Positions 8,377 through 17,266 are shown, counted from the first letter of the stretch. The stretch: DNA of 64,000 nucleotides from Clostridium sp. SY8519 (GCF_000270305.1 NC_015737.1:368501-432500); one strand, 5' to 3'. Numbers and translations: made by a program. The notes: a model not told the origin generated them from the letters alone.

Positions 8377-9255
8377 TCATGTCTCTTCTTCCGCCCTGCT
8401 CCCCTTCCGGACACCGCCGAAGGAAATCAGCAGAAGCGCCGCCAGAATCAGCACACAGCCCAGGATACTCAAAAACGATACCTGATCCCGGTACACCAGC
8501 ATACTGACCACGATACTGGTGACCGGCTCCAGCATATTGATAAAGGAAGCCCGTCCGGCGCCCAGCCGTCCGATCCCCGCAAACAGAAGCATGGCGGAGG
8601 CAGACAGCAGGATGCCCACCAGAATGGCCAGACTCCAGTGCACGGCCGTTTTCGGATAGCTGTATTCTCCCCGGATGGCTGAGACGGCCAGGGCAGCCAG
8701 GGTCACAAAGAGATTGTAGTAAGCCGCGCGGACCATCGGCGACAGCCGGGCCGTCCGGCTCTTTTCATTGGCGATCATATAAAACGCATAGGCAAAGGAA
8801 GTGACCAGCGCCACCAGGATGCCGATTTTCCGGCCGCTGAACCGTCCGCCGGAAATCAGAAAAAGGCCCAGGACCGACAGAAGAACCGCCCCGGCTTTCC
8901 AGCCGGTCATCTTTTCCCGGAACACAACGGTCATAACCAGGCACACCAGAGCCGGATAAAAAAAGTGGATCATCGTGGTGAATCCCACCGGAATCATGGT
9001 ATATGCCACATTCAGCAGGTAATCCGTCAGAAACAGTCCCAGAATGCCGACGGCCGCCAGCTGCAGAAGCGTCCGGCGGTCCACCCGGAAGGACTCCTTC
9101 CGAACAGTTCCCAGCAGCGCGGCAAAGGCCCCGGCGCTGGCATTGCAGATCACCACCAGTGACAGCGGCGAGACGCCGGAAAGTAAAATTCCTTTCTGCA
9201 CCGAAGGATAAATTCCCAGAATCACCGATGCAATCGCTACAAGTAAAAATCCCAT
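8377..9255 (-). CDS. EamA/DMT-family membrane transporter
   Basis: A 292-residue protein with about ten hydrophobic segments and the duplicated five-helix EamA (DMT superfamily) pattern, for example MGFLLVAIASVILGIYPSV and GYxxxPVGFTTMIHFFYPALV in the first half and the ASFINMLEPVTSIVVS signature in the second. It should export or import a small metabolite; the substrate cannot be named from sequence. ATG 9255 is chosen because AAGGGGG lies 8 nt upstream; ATG 9261 would sit directly against that site. It has its own promoter and a leader with a terminator hairpin, so expression is probably conditional. Confidence 0.85.
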   Translation of the reverse strand: MGFLLVAIASVILGIYPSVQKGILLSGVSPLSLVVICNASAGAFAALLGTVRKESFRVDRRTLLQLAAVGILGLFLTDYLLNVAYTMIPVGFTTMIHFFYPALVCLVMTVVFREKMTGWKAGAVLLSVLGLFLISGGRFSGRKIGILVALVTSFAYAFYMIANEKSRTARLSPMVRAAYYNLFVTLAALAVSAIRGEYSYPKTAVHWSLAILVGILLSASAMLLFAGIGRLGAGRASFINMLEPVTSIVVSMLVYRDQVSFLSILGCVLILAALLLISFGGVRKGSRAEEET

Positions 9256-9344
9256 GTTCATTCCCCCTTGTTCGGTTGGAATCTCCCGGGGACAGTTTCC
9301 GGGAGATCCTGCGTAACTGTCTGCTGTTATTCTATCGGAAAAAT

Positions 9345-9386
9345 CTGCTGAAAAAAAGCCAGGCAAGATATTCATCTTGTCTGGCT
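9345..9386 (-). terminator. intrinsic terminator in the leader of the EamA gene
   Basis: On the minus strand a 13-bp stem (AGCCAGACAAGAT / ATCTTGCCTGGCT, loop GAAT) is followed by seven T. It lies about 100 nt after the promoter at 9493-9521 and about 90 nt before the EamA start, so it can act as an attenuator as well as end the upstream 9551 gene. Confidence 0.8.
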
Positions 9387-9486
9387 CCTTTACGGTCCCA
9401 TTCCGGCTGCAGCCCCTGCTGCGCCTTGCACGGCACTCTTTTGCAAATGCCCTCCGATGTGCGGCAGCGCTGCGCTGCCGGCTGTG
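9387..9486 (-). promoter_or_regulatory. structured 5' leader, possible riboswitch or attenuator
   Basis: About 100 nt of leader between predicted start and terminator. Visible helices are GGCAGCGC/GCGCTGCC (8 bp, 9464-9480) and GCAG-CAGGGG-CTGC. It also contains TGGGACCG, a weak resemblance to the T-box core, but no specifier stem is recognisable and it is too short for a standard T-box. A 34-codon ORF (MWTTAGSAALPHIGG...) could be read through it. No known riboswitch class was recognised. Confidence 0.4.
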
Positions 9487-9492
9487 GTCCAC

Positions 9493-9521
9493 ATTCTATC
9501 AGGCAGTTTTTCTTTTGTCAA
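9493..9521 (-). promoter_or_regulatory. promoter of the EamA transporter unit
   Basis: Minus-strand TTGACA (9516-9521), exactly 17 bp, TAGAAT (9493-9498): near-consensus sigma-A promoter just after the stop of the 9551 gene. Confidence 0.8.
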
Positions 9522-9550
9522 TCATCTGCCGGTCTCCCGCCGGGTCCGAA

Positions 9551-10339
9551 TCAAAAATTATCTTTATTTTCCGCGTATACTTCCGGCAGAATGGCGGCGA
9601 GGTTTGTGAATTCCTTGATATTATGGCCGAAGAGTCCCTGCGGAACAAAGGGCGGCACCGCTGCGCCTTCCGGAAGTGTCCGTACCGGTTTTCCCTCTGC
9701 CAGGCCGTATCCGATCCAAAATCTGGAGCAGAACATAACACCGTCCTGATAAGGATACCACTTGTGGGTCATGGCAGCAGCCACTTCGCTTTTGCCCACA
9801 GCGCAGACCAGGGAAGCACACTTGTCTGTGCCGATGATGGATTCATCATATCCGAAATCCGCCGGGCGCATGAACTGAAGAGCCAGGGCATCCGGACCGT
9901 TGCCTGCGTCTTCCATAATCATATGGGTCACGCCCCAGGTCTTCTCCCGGTTGGGAACCGCAGGATCAATGACGTAATCCACTTTATCTGCCTTGGCAAA
10001 CCAGTGGTCTTCCGGATCCCAGATTTTGTAACGCAGGTCAGAGCCTACACTGTGCCACGGGAACCACCAGTCCAGCATTTCCACCGTTACCCCTGGCATA
10101 TAGGTCTCGTTGCACACGAAGCCCGTGCCGTCGGGATTTACCCCGTATCCCAGCTGGCAGAAATTCTCGTCTTCTCCCTTCAGGAACAGGTTTTTATCAT
10201 CAAAAGAAACACTCTGTCTGGCCGGCTGTCCGTCACGAATCGCGATTTTCTTCTCCGGAATCGGCGCCAGGTCCCGCTCATAAAATTTAAAATAGGATAA
10301 GGTCTGTTCTTCTTTGGTTACACCGATTTTTTTACCCAT
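9551..10339 (-). CDS. PhlG/phloretin hydrolase-like (DAPG hydrolase family) enzyme
   Basis: A 262-residue cytosolic protein resembling the 2,4-diacetylphloroglucinol hydrolase PhlG and the phloretin hydrolase of flavonoid-degrading gut clostridia, zinc enzymes that cleave C-C bonds beside a phloroglucinol ring. Visible features are WWFPWHSVGSDLRYKIW (His96), PEDHW (His112), MTHKWYPYQDG (His192) and GLFGHNIKEF, whose H239xxxE243 spacing matches the HxxxE zinc ligands known for PhlG. ATG 10339 is chosen over 10360 because AAGGAGG lies before it. It is a single gene between bioB and the EamA unit. Family assignment is fairly sure; the substrate is inference. Confidence 0.75.
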   Translation of the reverse strand: MGKKIGVTKEEQTLSYFKFYERDLAPIPEKKIAIRDGQPARQSVSFDDKNLFLKGEDENFCQLGYGVNPDGTGFVCNETYMPGVTVEMLDWWFPWHSVGSDLRYKIWDPEDHWFAKADKVDYVIDPAVPNREKTWGVTHMIMEDAGNGPDALALQFMRPADFGYDESIIGTDKCASLVCAVGKSEVAAAMTHKWYPYQDGVMFCSRFWIGYGLAEGKPVRTLPEGAAVPPFVPQGLFGHNIKEFTNLAAILPEVYAENKDNF

Positions 10340-10389
10340 TTGCTGATCCTCCTTATGCATGGATGCGCTGCTCTGCGTTTGCTGTCCTC

Positions 10390-10395
10390 ATTATA
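10390..10395 (-). promoter_or_regulatory. extended -10 promoter of the PhlG-like gene
   Basis: Minus-strand TGTTATAAT, an extended -10 box about 50 nt before the start at 10339; no clear -35 box. Confidence 0.45.
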
Positions 10396-10458
10396 ACAGA
10401 ATCTCAGGGCGGCTGCTATCCGCATACGGACGGAAGGCTACTCTGTTTTTATCGTTTG

Positions 10459-11454
10459 CTACAGCGTTTTATCTGTACCGCTGTCCGCCCCGGCCGGTTT
10501 GCAGGATCTGCCCAGTTCTTTCAGCATCTCCCGGTCACTGCGGATTGTGGAGCCGCTTGTGGTCAGCATATTTCCGGTAATCGTCGCGCTGACGCCGCAG
10601 GCAAAGGCGTCCCTGCCGTCCGCCGGCATTAAGCTGCGTCCCCCTGCCATGCGGATCTGCGCCTCCGGGTTGATCAGGCGGAAGACCGCCATACAGCGGT
10701 GGATTTCCTTCTCTTCCAAGGGGCTGCGGTCTGCCAGCGGCGTTCCCGGGATCGGCATCAGAATGTTGATCGGAATGGAGCCCACACCCAGTTCCTGCAG
10801 CTCCAGCGCCATGTCAATCCGGTCTTCCCAGGTTTCTCCCATACCCATGATGCCGCCGGAGCACACTTCCATCCCCGCAGCCCGGGCGCGTCTGATCGCC
10901 GCCACTTTATCCTCATAGGTATGGGTGGTGCATATCTCAGGGAAAAACCGACGGGAAGTCTCCAGATTTTCATGATACCGGGTAACCCCTGCCTCCCTCA
11001 GTCTGGCGAACTGCTCATCGGTCAGAAGGCCGAAGGACGCGCACAGATCGATGGCGCAGCGTTCCTTCATTTCCGCGAAAGCCTCTGCCGCGTGTTCAAA
11101 ATCATCGCCGCTCAGCGCCCGCCCGGAAGTTACGATGGCAAACCGGTCCACGCCGCCCGCCGCGTTTTCCATACAGGCCGCCAGCAGCCGCTCCCGGTCC
11201 ATCAGGTCATAGACTTCACAGTCTGCTCCGTGGTGCGCGGACTGGGCGCAGAATTTGCAGTCTTCTCCGCAGTGTCCGCTTCTGCCGTTTACAATGCTGC
11301 ACAGCTCCACCCGGTCTCCGCACAGCGCGCGGCGTACGGCATCCGCAGCTTCACACAATTCCTCCAGATCACAGGTAACCAGAAAAGACAGGTCTTCTCC
11401 CCGCCTGAGTCTGCGTCCCGCGATGATTTCTTCCGCAATGGTTCCGATCTCCAT
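10459..11454 (-). CDS. bioB: biotin synthase
   Basis: Radical SAM enzyme inserting sulfur into dethiobiotin. The 331 residues contain the CxxxCxxC motif at C62, C66 and C69 (HCGEDCKFCAQ), plus YHENLETS, the GGIMGMGETWEDR region and a C-terminal ARMAGGR-type segment (RMAGGRSLMP). No bioA, bioD or bioF is nearby, so the cell may only convert acquired dethiobiotin or carry the rest elsewhere. The product is needed for AccB in this window. A BirA-type operator overlaps its promoter. Confidence 0.95.
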   Translation of the reverse strand: MEIGTIAEEIIAGRRLRRGEDLSFLVTCDLEELCEAADAVRRALCGDRVELCSIVNGRSGHCGEDCKFCAQSAHHGADCEVYDLMDRERLLAACMENAAGGVDRFAIVTSGRALSGDDFEHAAEAFAEMKERCAIDLCASFGLLTDEQFARLREAGVTRYHENLETSRRFFPEICTTHTYEDKVAAIRRARAAGMEVCSGGIMGMGETWEDRIDMALELQELGVGSIPINILMPIPGTPLADRSPLEEKEIHRCMAVFRLINPEAQIRMAGGRSLMPADGRDAFACGVSATITGNMLTTSGSTIRSDREMLKELGRSCKPAGADSGTDKTL

Positions 11455-11524
11455 GATAGTTTCTGATGGCCCGGAAACAGGCGCTCTGTCCCGGACCGGC
11501 TCCTTTCTGACGTAATATGCCCTT

Positions 11525-11553
11525 ACTATACGTCAGCAGGCGCTGATTGTCAA
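11525..11553 (-). promoter_or_regulatory. bioB promoter
   Basis: Minus-strand TTGACA (11548-11553), 17 bp, TATAGT (11525-11530). The -35 box lies inside the downstream half-site of the BirA-like operator. Confidence 0.8.
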
Positions 11554-11576
11554 CTTTTATTGCAATTTAGTTTACA
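11548..11576 (-). promoter_or_regulatory. BirA-type biotin operator
   Basis: Minus strand TGTAAAC, 15 bp, GTTGACA: two inverted half-sites matching the Firmicute BirA pattern TTGTNAAC-N(14-16)-GTTNACAA and covering the -35 box. Repression by BirA-biotinyl-AMP is the expected role. Confidence 0.75.
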
Positions 11577-11578
11577 TT

Positions 11579-12418
11579 TCAGGACGCCGGTTTCTGATGC
11601 TCCCGCAGCCAGCGGATTTCCTCCTCATATCCGGCCAGGTCATTGGGGGTCTCCAGATAGAACGGCAGATTCCTGAGGGCCGGATGGCTGATGATCCTGA
11701 CGCAGGCTGCGGCGCCAATGGTTCCCTGGCCGATTTTTTCATGCCGGTCCTTATGGGAGCCCAGCGGGTTTTTGCTGTCATTTAAATGAACGGCTTTCAG
11801 CCGTTCCAGCCCGATGACCGCATCGAATTCCCGCAGCACGGCATCCAGATTTTCTGTAATGTCATAGCCTCCGTCGAACACATGGCAGGTATCCAGGCAG
11901 ACGCCCAGGTGGCTGCTTAATTCCACCCCGTCCAGAATCCGCCGCAGTTCTTCAAAGCTGCGCCCGATTTCCGTGCCTTTTCCCGCCATGGTTTCCAGCA
12001 AAACCGTGGTGGTCTGTTCCGGGGCAAGCACTTCATTCAGCATCTCTGTGATATACGCGATGCCCATGTCCACGCCCTGGCGCACATGGCTGCCCGGATG
12101 AAAATTATAGCAGCTGCCGGGAATATGCTGCAGCCGGGCCAGATCATCCGCCATGGTTTCCCGGGCAAAGGCCCGGACCCGCGGATCCGCGGAACACCCG
12201 TTTAAGGTGTAGGGCGCGTGGGCCAGCGGGGTGTGGATTCCGTTTTCCCGGGCAAAATTTACAAACGCTTCCGCGTCTTTTTCATCCAGGGGCTTTGCCC
12301 TTCCGCCCCGGGGATTCCTGGTAAAATACTGAAATGTACTGGCCCCGATGGACAGGGCGGTTTGTCCCATGGCCAGATAGCCTTTGGATGAGGATAAGTG
12401 GCATCCGATGGTAAGCAT
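11579..12418 (-). CDS. nfo: deoxyribonuclease IV (AP endonuclease)
   Basis: Cleaves DNA 5' to abasic sites in base-excision repair. The 279-residue TIM barrel shows Nfo zinc-site segments: [59 protein letters not shown] and the terminal LETPND. ATG 12418 ([11 protein letters not shown]) matches family N-termini and has an AAAGGGAA site; the extra 11 residues upstream are rejected. It follows a 49-codon ORF on the same strand. Confidence 0.95.
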   Translation of the reverse strand: MLTIGCHLSSSKGYLAMGQTALSIGASTFQYFTRNPRGGRAKPLDEKDAEAFVNFARENGIHTPLAHAPYTLNGCSADPRVRAFARETMADDLARLQHIPGSCYNFHPGSHVRQGVDMGIAYITEMLNEVLAPEQTTTVLLETMAGKGTEIGRSFEELRRILDGVELSSHLGVCLDTCHVFDGGYDITENLDAVLREFDAVIGLERLKAVHLNDSKNPLGSHKDRHEKIGQGTIGAAACVRIISHPALRNLPFYLETPNDLAGYEEEIRWLREHQKPAS

Positions 12419-12437
12419 TGCGGTGTTCCCTTTCTTT

Positions 12438-12587
12438 TTACTGTTTTCCACGGCTGTTTAATCTGCGGTTGTTGGAACAGCAGTCCATTTTCCCGCTGCC
12501 GAATTCCTTCTGATTCTCCCGGGCCATATGATCCAGGGTTTCCTTCAGTTTTTCCTTCAGTGTCTTTTTTTCTGTCTTATCTTTCAT
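12438..12587 (-). CDS. small hypothetical protein (49 aa)
   Basis: Open frame of 49 codons starting [14 protein letters not shown] with an AAGGAAACACT ribosome site and a TATAAT box (12625-12630) 38 bp upstream. The sequence is Lys/Glu-rich in its first half, as a probable amphipathic helix, and ends with a paired cysteine (MDCCSNN). It is 19 bp upstream of nfo, so the two are probably co-transcribed. No family is recognised. Gene-like spacing and ribosome site support it; nothing supports a function. Confidence 0.5.
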   Translation of the reverse strand: MKDKTEKKTLKEKLKETLDHMARENQKEFGSGKMDCCSNNRRLNSRGKQ

Positions 12588-12675
12588 AGTGTTTCCTTCT
12601 TAAAACATACTTAACTGCTATGTTATTATACCACACCGGAAGCCTTTCCCTTGTTTTTCCTGGAGTTCCGGATAA

Positions 12676-12704
12676 TTGACAACTGCAGCTGTCTTCGCTA
12701 GTAT
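12676..12704 (+). promoter_or_regulatory. promoter of the rsmH-like/DUF362 unit
   Basis: TTGACA (12676-12681), 17 bp, TAGTAT (12699-12704), followed by the GGAGAGGAG ribosome site before the TTG start at 12756. Confidence 0.75.
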
Positions 12705-12755
12705 GACAGTAAACGGCTGCCCGCGGCAGCACATACCTACGGAGAGGAGTTTCTT

Positions 12756-13787
12756 TTGGAACATAAACGAAGACAGCATTACAGCGGCAAATACCCGAAA
12801 CGCTTTGAAGAAAAATACAAAGAACGAAACCCGGAAAAATACAGAGATACCATCGCCCACGTCATCGCCAAGGGGAATACCCCTGCAGGCATGCATATCC
12901 CGATCTGTGTGGATGAAATTCTGGAATTTCTGAATGTCCGCCCCGGCCAGACCGGTCTGGACTGCACCCTGGGATACGGTGGCCATTCCCTGGAACTGTT
13001 AAAGAAACTGGGAGAAAACGGCCACCTCTACGGCCTGGATGTGGATCCCATCGAATCGGTGCGCACCCGGGACCGTCTGGCCGCAGCAGGCTTCGGCCCT
13101 GACCGCTTCACCCTGATTCAGACAAATTTCGCCAACATCGACCAGGTGGCTGCGTCCCACGGCCCTTTTGACTTCCTACTGGCGGATCTCGGCGTTTCCT
13201 CCATGCAGATCGATAACCCAGCACGGGGATTTTCCTACAAGGCCGACGGACCGCTGGATCTGCGCCTGAACCCGGAAGCCGGACAGCCTGCCGCCCGGCG
13301 TCTGCAGGAAATGGACGAAGCGGAGATTTCCGGCATGCTGACGGAAAATGCCGATGAACCCTGCGCAGACCAGATCGCCCGGGCCATTGTGCGGGCACGT
13401 CGCAGCGGACAGCAGATCCGGACCACCACGGACCTGCGGCGGATCATTGCGGACGCCCTGTCCTTTCTTCCGAAACAGGAGCAGAAAGAAGCCGTAAAAA
13501 AATCCTGCGCCCGCACCTTCCAGGCGTTACGGATCGACGTAAACCGGGAATACGAAGTTCTTTACGAACTGCTGCGCAAACTGCCGGAAGCCCTTGCCCC
13601 CGGCGGACGGGCCGCGATTCTTACTTTCCATTCCGGGGAAGACCGTCTCGTAAAGCACGTTTTCCGGGAACAGAAAAAACAGGGGCTGTACACGGAAGTA
13701 TTCAAAGAGGTCATCCGCCCTTCGGCGGAAGAATGCAGACGAAACCCCCGGGCCCATTCCGCCAAGCTGCGCCGGGCCATCCGCTAA
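12756..13787 (+). CDS. RsmH/MraW-like SAM-dependent methyltransferase with N-terminal extension
   Basis: A 343-residue protein with the RsmH fold (16S rRNA C1402 N4-methyltransferase family): GLDCTLGYGGHSLELL SAM-binding motif near residues 67-80, DFLLADLGVSSMQIDNPARGFSY, the inserted helical domain and the C-terminal LTFHSGEDRLVK. Unlike canonical RsmH it starts with about 45 basic residues (YPKRFEEKYKERNPEKY), begins at TTG with an AGGAG site 6 nt upstream, and is not in a division/cell-wall cluster. Clostridia often carry such a second copy. It may be the only rRNA enzyme or a paralog with another target; the rest of the genome would decide. Confidence 0.85.
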   Translation: MEHKRRQHYSGKYPKRFEEKYKERNPEKYRDTIAHVIAKGNTPAGMHIPICVDEILEFLNVRPGQTGLDCTLGYGGHSLELLKKLGENGHLYGLDVDPIESVRTRDRLAAAGFGPDRFTLIQTNFANIDQVAASHGPFDFLLADLGVSSMQIDNPARGFSYKADGPLDLRLNPEAGQPAARRLQEMDEAEISGMLTENADEPCADQIARAIVRARRSGQQIRTTTDLRRIIADALSFLPKQEQKEAVKKSCARTFQALRIDVNREYEVLYELLRKLPEALAPGGRAAILTFHSGEDRLVKHVFREQKKQGLYTEVFKEVIRPSAEECRRNPRAHSAKLRRAIR

Positions 13788-13808
13788 TGACTCAGACAGG
13801 AGATTCCC

Positions 13809-14948
13809 ATGACCAATGAACAGATCTTAAAGATCTATGGAACAGACTACAGACGCAATACCCGCACCCTGCTGGAGGCTGCGGACCTGGCTGCGCGGAT
13901 TCCCTCCGCTAACAGCCGGATCCTGATCAAGCCCAATCTGGTATCCCCCGTTCCGGCCTCCGCCGGAGGCACCACCCACCCGGAAATCGTCGCCGGAATC
14001 ATCGAATACCTCCAGGACCACGGATTTTCCCATCTGCGGATCGCCGAGGGCTCCTGGGTGGGCGACCGTACTCCGGAAGCTTTTGACTGCTGCGGATATT
14101 ACGCCCTGGCCCGCCGGTACGGCGTGGAACTTCTGGATACCCAGCAGGATACCTTCTATTCCGCGGACTGCGGCGGCATGACACTGAAGATCTGCAGCTG
14201 TGTCCGTCAGGCGGATTTTATCATCAACGTACCGGTTCTGAAGGGACACTGCCAGACCAAAATCACCTGTGCCTTAAAAAACATGAAAGGCCTGATCCCC
14301 AATGCCGAGAAAAGAAGATTTCATGCCCTGGGGCTCCACAATCCCATCGCCCACCTGTCTGCGGGCATCCGGCAGGACTTTCTTGTGGTCGACCACATCT
14401 GCGGGGACCTGGATTTCGAGGACGGCGGCAACCCGGTGGTCCGCGACTGCATTATGGCCGCCGCTGACCCGGTGCTGACCGATGCCTATGTCTGCCACCT
14501 GCTGCATTACCGGCCGGAAGATGTCCCCTATCTGACCCTTGCCGCGGAACTCGGGGTCGGTTCCCTGGATCTGACCCGGGCCGAAATCCTCACCCTGGGG
14601 GATTCCCGGCCGGAGGAACTCCCTTATACCCGCAAAGTCGTGGAACTGGCAGACGCGGTGACCGAAGTGGAATCCTGCAGCGCCTGCTACGGATACCTGA
14701 TTCCAGCCTTGGACCGCCTGAAAGAAGAAGGGCTTTTCTCCCGCCTGACGGAAAAAATCTGCATCGGCCAGGGATTCCGGGGACAGACCGGCACGCTTGG
14801 CGTGGGGAACTGTACCCGGGGCTTTGCTTTCTGCGTGGAAGGATGCCCGCCCACAGAAAATCAGATCTATGACCAGCTGAAAGCCTATCTGTCCTCTGTG
14901 CAGCCGGAATCTCAGAAAGAAAGCGCCGACGGCACCCAGGCTTCCTAA
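13809..14948 (+). CDS. DUF362 domain-containing protein
   Basis: A 379-residue cytosolic protein with the DUF362 pattern: ILIKPNLVSP, THPEIVAGII, INVPVLKGHCQTKITCALKNMKG and several conserved cysteines (C305 and C308 in SCSACYG; a CTRGFAFCVEGCPP cluster near the C-terminus). Members are thought to bind iron-sulfur clusters; the C-terminal CxxC-type cysteines fit that but do not make a classical ferredoxin motif. It starts 21 bp after the rsmH-like stop with an AGGAG site, so it is co-transcribed. Function is unknown. Confidence 0.8.
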   Translation: MTNEQILKIYGTDYRRNTRTLLEAADLAARIPSANSRILIKPNLVSPVPASAGGTTHPEIVAGIIEYLQDHGFSHLRIAEGSWVGDRTPEAFDCCGYYALARRYGVELLDTQQDTFYSADCGGMTLKICSCVRQADFIINVPVLKGHCQTKITCALKNMKGLIPNAEKRRFHALGLHNPIAHLSAGIRQDFLVVDHICGDLDFEDGGNPVVRDCIMAAADPVLTDAYVCHLLHYRPEDVPYLTLAAELGVGSLDLTRAEILTLGDSRPEELPYTRKVVELADAVTEVESCSACYGYLIPALDRLKEEGLFSRLTEKICIGQGFRGQTGTLGVGNCTRGFAFCVEGCPPTENQIYDQLKAYLSSVQPESQKESADGTQAS

Positions 14949-14978
14949 GAAGCGTGGGGCCATCGGCGCTTTCTTTCT
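14914..14978 (+). terminator. terminator after the DUF362 gene
   Basis: A 16-bp perfect stem (AGAAAGAAAGCGCCGA at 14914-14929, complement at 14963-14978) with a 33-nt loop containing the stop codon; the 3' arm is T-rich. It separates two convergent genes. Confidence 0.65.
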
Positions 14979-14994
14979 CTGTCGTATCGCAGAT

Positions 14995-15462
14995 TTATTT
15001 TGCTCTGCCGCAGCATTTTTTGTATTTTTTTCCGCTGCCGCAGGGACAGGGATCATTGGGATAGATCTTCTTTGTCTTTAATACAGTCTTGGCGGACCAG
15101 CTTTTGGTAAAGCGATCCGGTCTGCGCAGACTCCTGCCGACTGCCGGCTGTTCCTGGTCCGCTGACGCCGCAGCTGCTGTCCGGCTGCTGCCCGCTGCTT
15201 CTTCTGCCGCCGGTTCTGCTCCCCCTGCTTCCTCCGTGCCGGTGGCTGTACCCGTCGGCTGTACATCTTCTGCCTGTGTGAACACCGCACGCTCTTCTTC
15301 TGTCAGGACTGTAAGATCTGCCTCAGCTGCCGCTTCGGCAACTGCCTCCGCAAGCTCAGCTTTCTTTAATTTCGATACACCCTTCAGTTCCAGCTTTTTT
15401 GCCAGTTCTTTCAGGTCTGCCACCGTATATGTTTCTTCCAGCAATTCCTTTAAAAGTGCCAT
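14995..15462 (-). CDS. SEC-C motif protein with Rho-N/SAP-like N-terminus
   Basis: A 155-residue protein with three parts: an N-terminal Rho-N/SAP-like helical segment ([29 protein letters not shown]), an Ala/Glu/Thr-rich low-complexity linker at about 60-115, and a C-terminal SEC-C zinc motif ([17 protein letters not shown]). SEC-C tails, known from SecA, bind zinc and ribosomal or secretory partners; the Rho-N part suggests nucleic acid contact. ATG 15462 has GAGG 5 nt upstream and is preferred over 15477. It is a single gene with an extended -10 box (TGCTATTAT) at 15519-15526. Confidence 0.75.
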   Translation of the reverse strand: MALLKELLEETYTVADLKELAKKLELKGVSKLKKAELAEAVAEAAAEADLTVLTEEERAVFTQAEDVQPTGTATGTEEAGGAEPAAEEAAGSSRTAAAASADQEQPAVGRSLRRPDRFTKSWSAKTVLKTKKIYPNDPCPCGSGKKYKKCCGRAK

Positions 15463-15560
15463 ACTTACCTCACTCATAGAATCAATCGTTTCTTCTGTTC
15501 ATTTTCACAACGTTACTTATAATAGCATAAAAGTAAAAATTCGTATACCGCCTGAGACAG

Positions 15561-15611
15561 AAAAACACCCAAAATCTCCCGTATGCCTCACATACCGTCA
15601 ATTTCGGGTGT
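15561..15611 (-). terminator. terminator after pyrG
   Basis: Minus strand: ACACCCGAAAT ... ATTTTGGGTGT stem (one G-U) followed by TTTTT, 36-86 nt after the pyrG stop, with a smaller hairpin inside the loop. Confidence 0.65.
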
Positions 15612-15646
15612 ATGGTCAGAGGCCGGCCTTTCGTCCGGGTCCCCTG

Positions 15647-17266
15647 TTATCTGCCTTCCGAATAGGCACAGGCTGCCGCCACGAGGCCGCGGAACAGCGG
15701 ATGCGCGTGGTTCGGTCTGGATTTGAACTCCGGATGTGCCTGGGTTCCGATATAGAACGGTTCATCCGGCACTTCGATCATTTCCACAATCTTGCCGTCC
15801 GGTGAAATGCCGGACAGGATCAGGCCCGCTTCTGTAAGACGGTCCCGGTATTCGTTGTTGACCTCATACCGATGGCGATGCCGCTCGGAAATCTGGTCTT
15901 CACCGTACAGCTTATGGGCGAGGCTGCCCTTTTTCAGTACACAGGGATAGGCGCCCAGACGCATGGTGCCTCCCAGATCGGTTACATTCTTCTGTTCCGG
16001 CATCAGATCGATCACCGGATGTGTGGTTTCCTGTACCAGCTCCGCGCTTCCGGCATCTTTCCAGCCCACCACATTTCTGGCATATTCCACCAGGGCCATC
16101 TGCATGCCGAGGCAGATGCCCAAGAACGGGATATGGTTGATCCGGGCATATTCCGCCGCCTGGATCATTCCTTCTGTGCCGCGGTTGCCAAATCCTCCGG
16201 GAATGATCATTCCGTCGATTCCCTTCAGATAATCTTCCGGTGTGCCCTTTTCCATTTCTTCCGAATCCACCCAGCGGATCCGCACTTTCACCTGGTTCTC
16301 AATGCCGCCGTGATTCAGCGCTTCCACTACAGACAGGTACGCGTCATGCAGCTGGGTGTATTTTCCTACCATGGCAATTTCCACGGCTTTCTTCGGTTCT
16401 TTCAGGGCGCGGACCAGATTCTGCCACTCTGTCAGGTCCGGTTCCGGGCAGGGCATCCGCAGACACTCGCAGACTGCCTGGGCCAGTTTTTCCTCTTCCA
16501 TCATCAGCGGCACCTCGTAGATCGAAGACGCATTCATGTTCTGCAGCACATGCGTCGGCGCCACATTGCAGAACAGGGCGATTTTGCCCCGAATGGCATC
16601 ATTCAGCGCATGTTCCGTACGGCACACGATAATATCCGGCTGGATGCCCATGCCCTGCATCTCTTTTACGCTGGTCTGGGTGGGCTTGGTCTTCAGTTCT
16701 TCCGACGCGTGCAGATACGGAATCAGGGTGACATGGATCATACATGCGTTTCCCGGGCCGGCTTCCTGCATAAACTGGCGGATGGCTTCGTAGAACGGCT
16801 GGGATTCAATGTCTCCCACGGTGCCGCCTACTTCAATAATGGCAACCTGTGTCTTTTCGTCACAGTCCTCGCCTGCCCTGCCCTGATAAAACCGGCTTTT
16901 GATCTCATTGGTCACATGGGGAATTACCTGTACCGTGCCTCCGCCGTAATCTCCATGGCGCTCCTTATTCAGGACGGACCAGTAGATCTTGCCGGAAGTC
17001 ACGTTGGAATTGTGGTCCAGATTCTCATCGATAAAACGTTCGTAATGGCCCAGGTCCAGATCGGTCTCGGTTCCGTCGTCTGTGACAAACACTTCGCCGT
17101 GCTGGATCGGGTTCATGGTACCGGGATCCACATTCAGATAAGGATCAAACTTCTGCATGGTTACCTGATATCCCCTGACTTTCAGCAGACGTCCCAGCGA
17201 CGCGGCTGTGATTCCCTTGCCGAGTCCGGATACGACACCGCCTGTTACAAATACATATTTTATCAT
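15647..17266 (-). CDS. pyrG: CTP synthase
   Basis: Converts UTP to CTP with ATP and glutamine. The 539 residues comprise the N-terminal synthetase domain ([49 protein letters not shown]) and a C-terminal class I glutamine amidotransferase with GICLGMQ (catalytic Cys) and a late His/Glu pair (AHPEF). ATG 17266 matches the universal N-terminus and has an AAGGGG site; the longer frame to 17302 is rejected. It is a single gene with a near-perfect promoter and a 145-nt leader. Confidence 0.97.
   Translation of the reverse strand: MIKYVFVTGGVVSGLGKGITAASLGRLLKVRGYQVTMQKFDPYLNVDPGTMNPIQHGEVFVTDDGTETDLDLGHYERFIDENLDHNSNVTSGKIYWSVLNKERHGDYGGGTVQVIPHVTNEIKSRFYQGRAGEDCDEKTQVAIIEVGGTVGDIESQPFYEAIRQFMQEAGPGNACMIHVTLIPYLHASEELKTKPTQTSVKEMQGMGIQPDIIVCRTEHALNDAIRGKIALFCNVAPTHVLQNMNASSIYEVPLMMEEEKLAQAVCECLRMPCPEPDLTEWQNLVRALKEPKKAVEIAMVGKYTQLHDAYLSVVEALNHGGIENQVKVRIRWVDSEEMEKGTPEDYLKGIDGMIIPGGFGNRGTEGMIQAAEYARINHIPFLGICLGMQMALVEYARNVVGWKDAGSAELVQETTHPVIDLMPEQKNVTDLGGTMRLGAYPCVLKKGSLAHKLYGEDQISERHRHRYEVNNEYRDRLTEAGLILSGISPDGKIVEMIEVPDEPFYIGTQAHPEFKSRPNHAHPLFRGLVAAACAYSEGR

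Noticed and set aside
9387..9486. T-box riboswitch before the EamA gene
   Set aside because: Only TGGGACCG resembles the T-box; the leader is too short for a normal stem I and the terminator does not contain the T-box strand.
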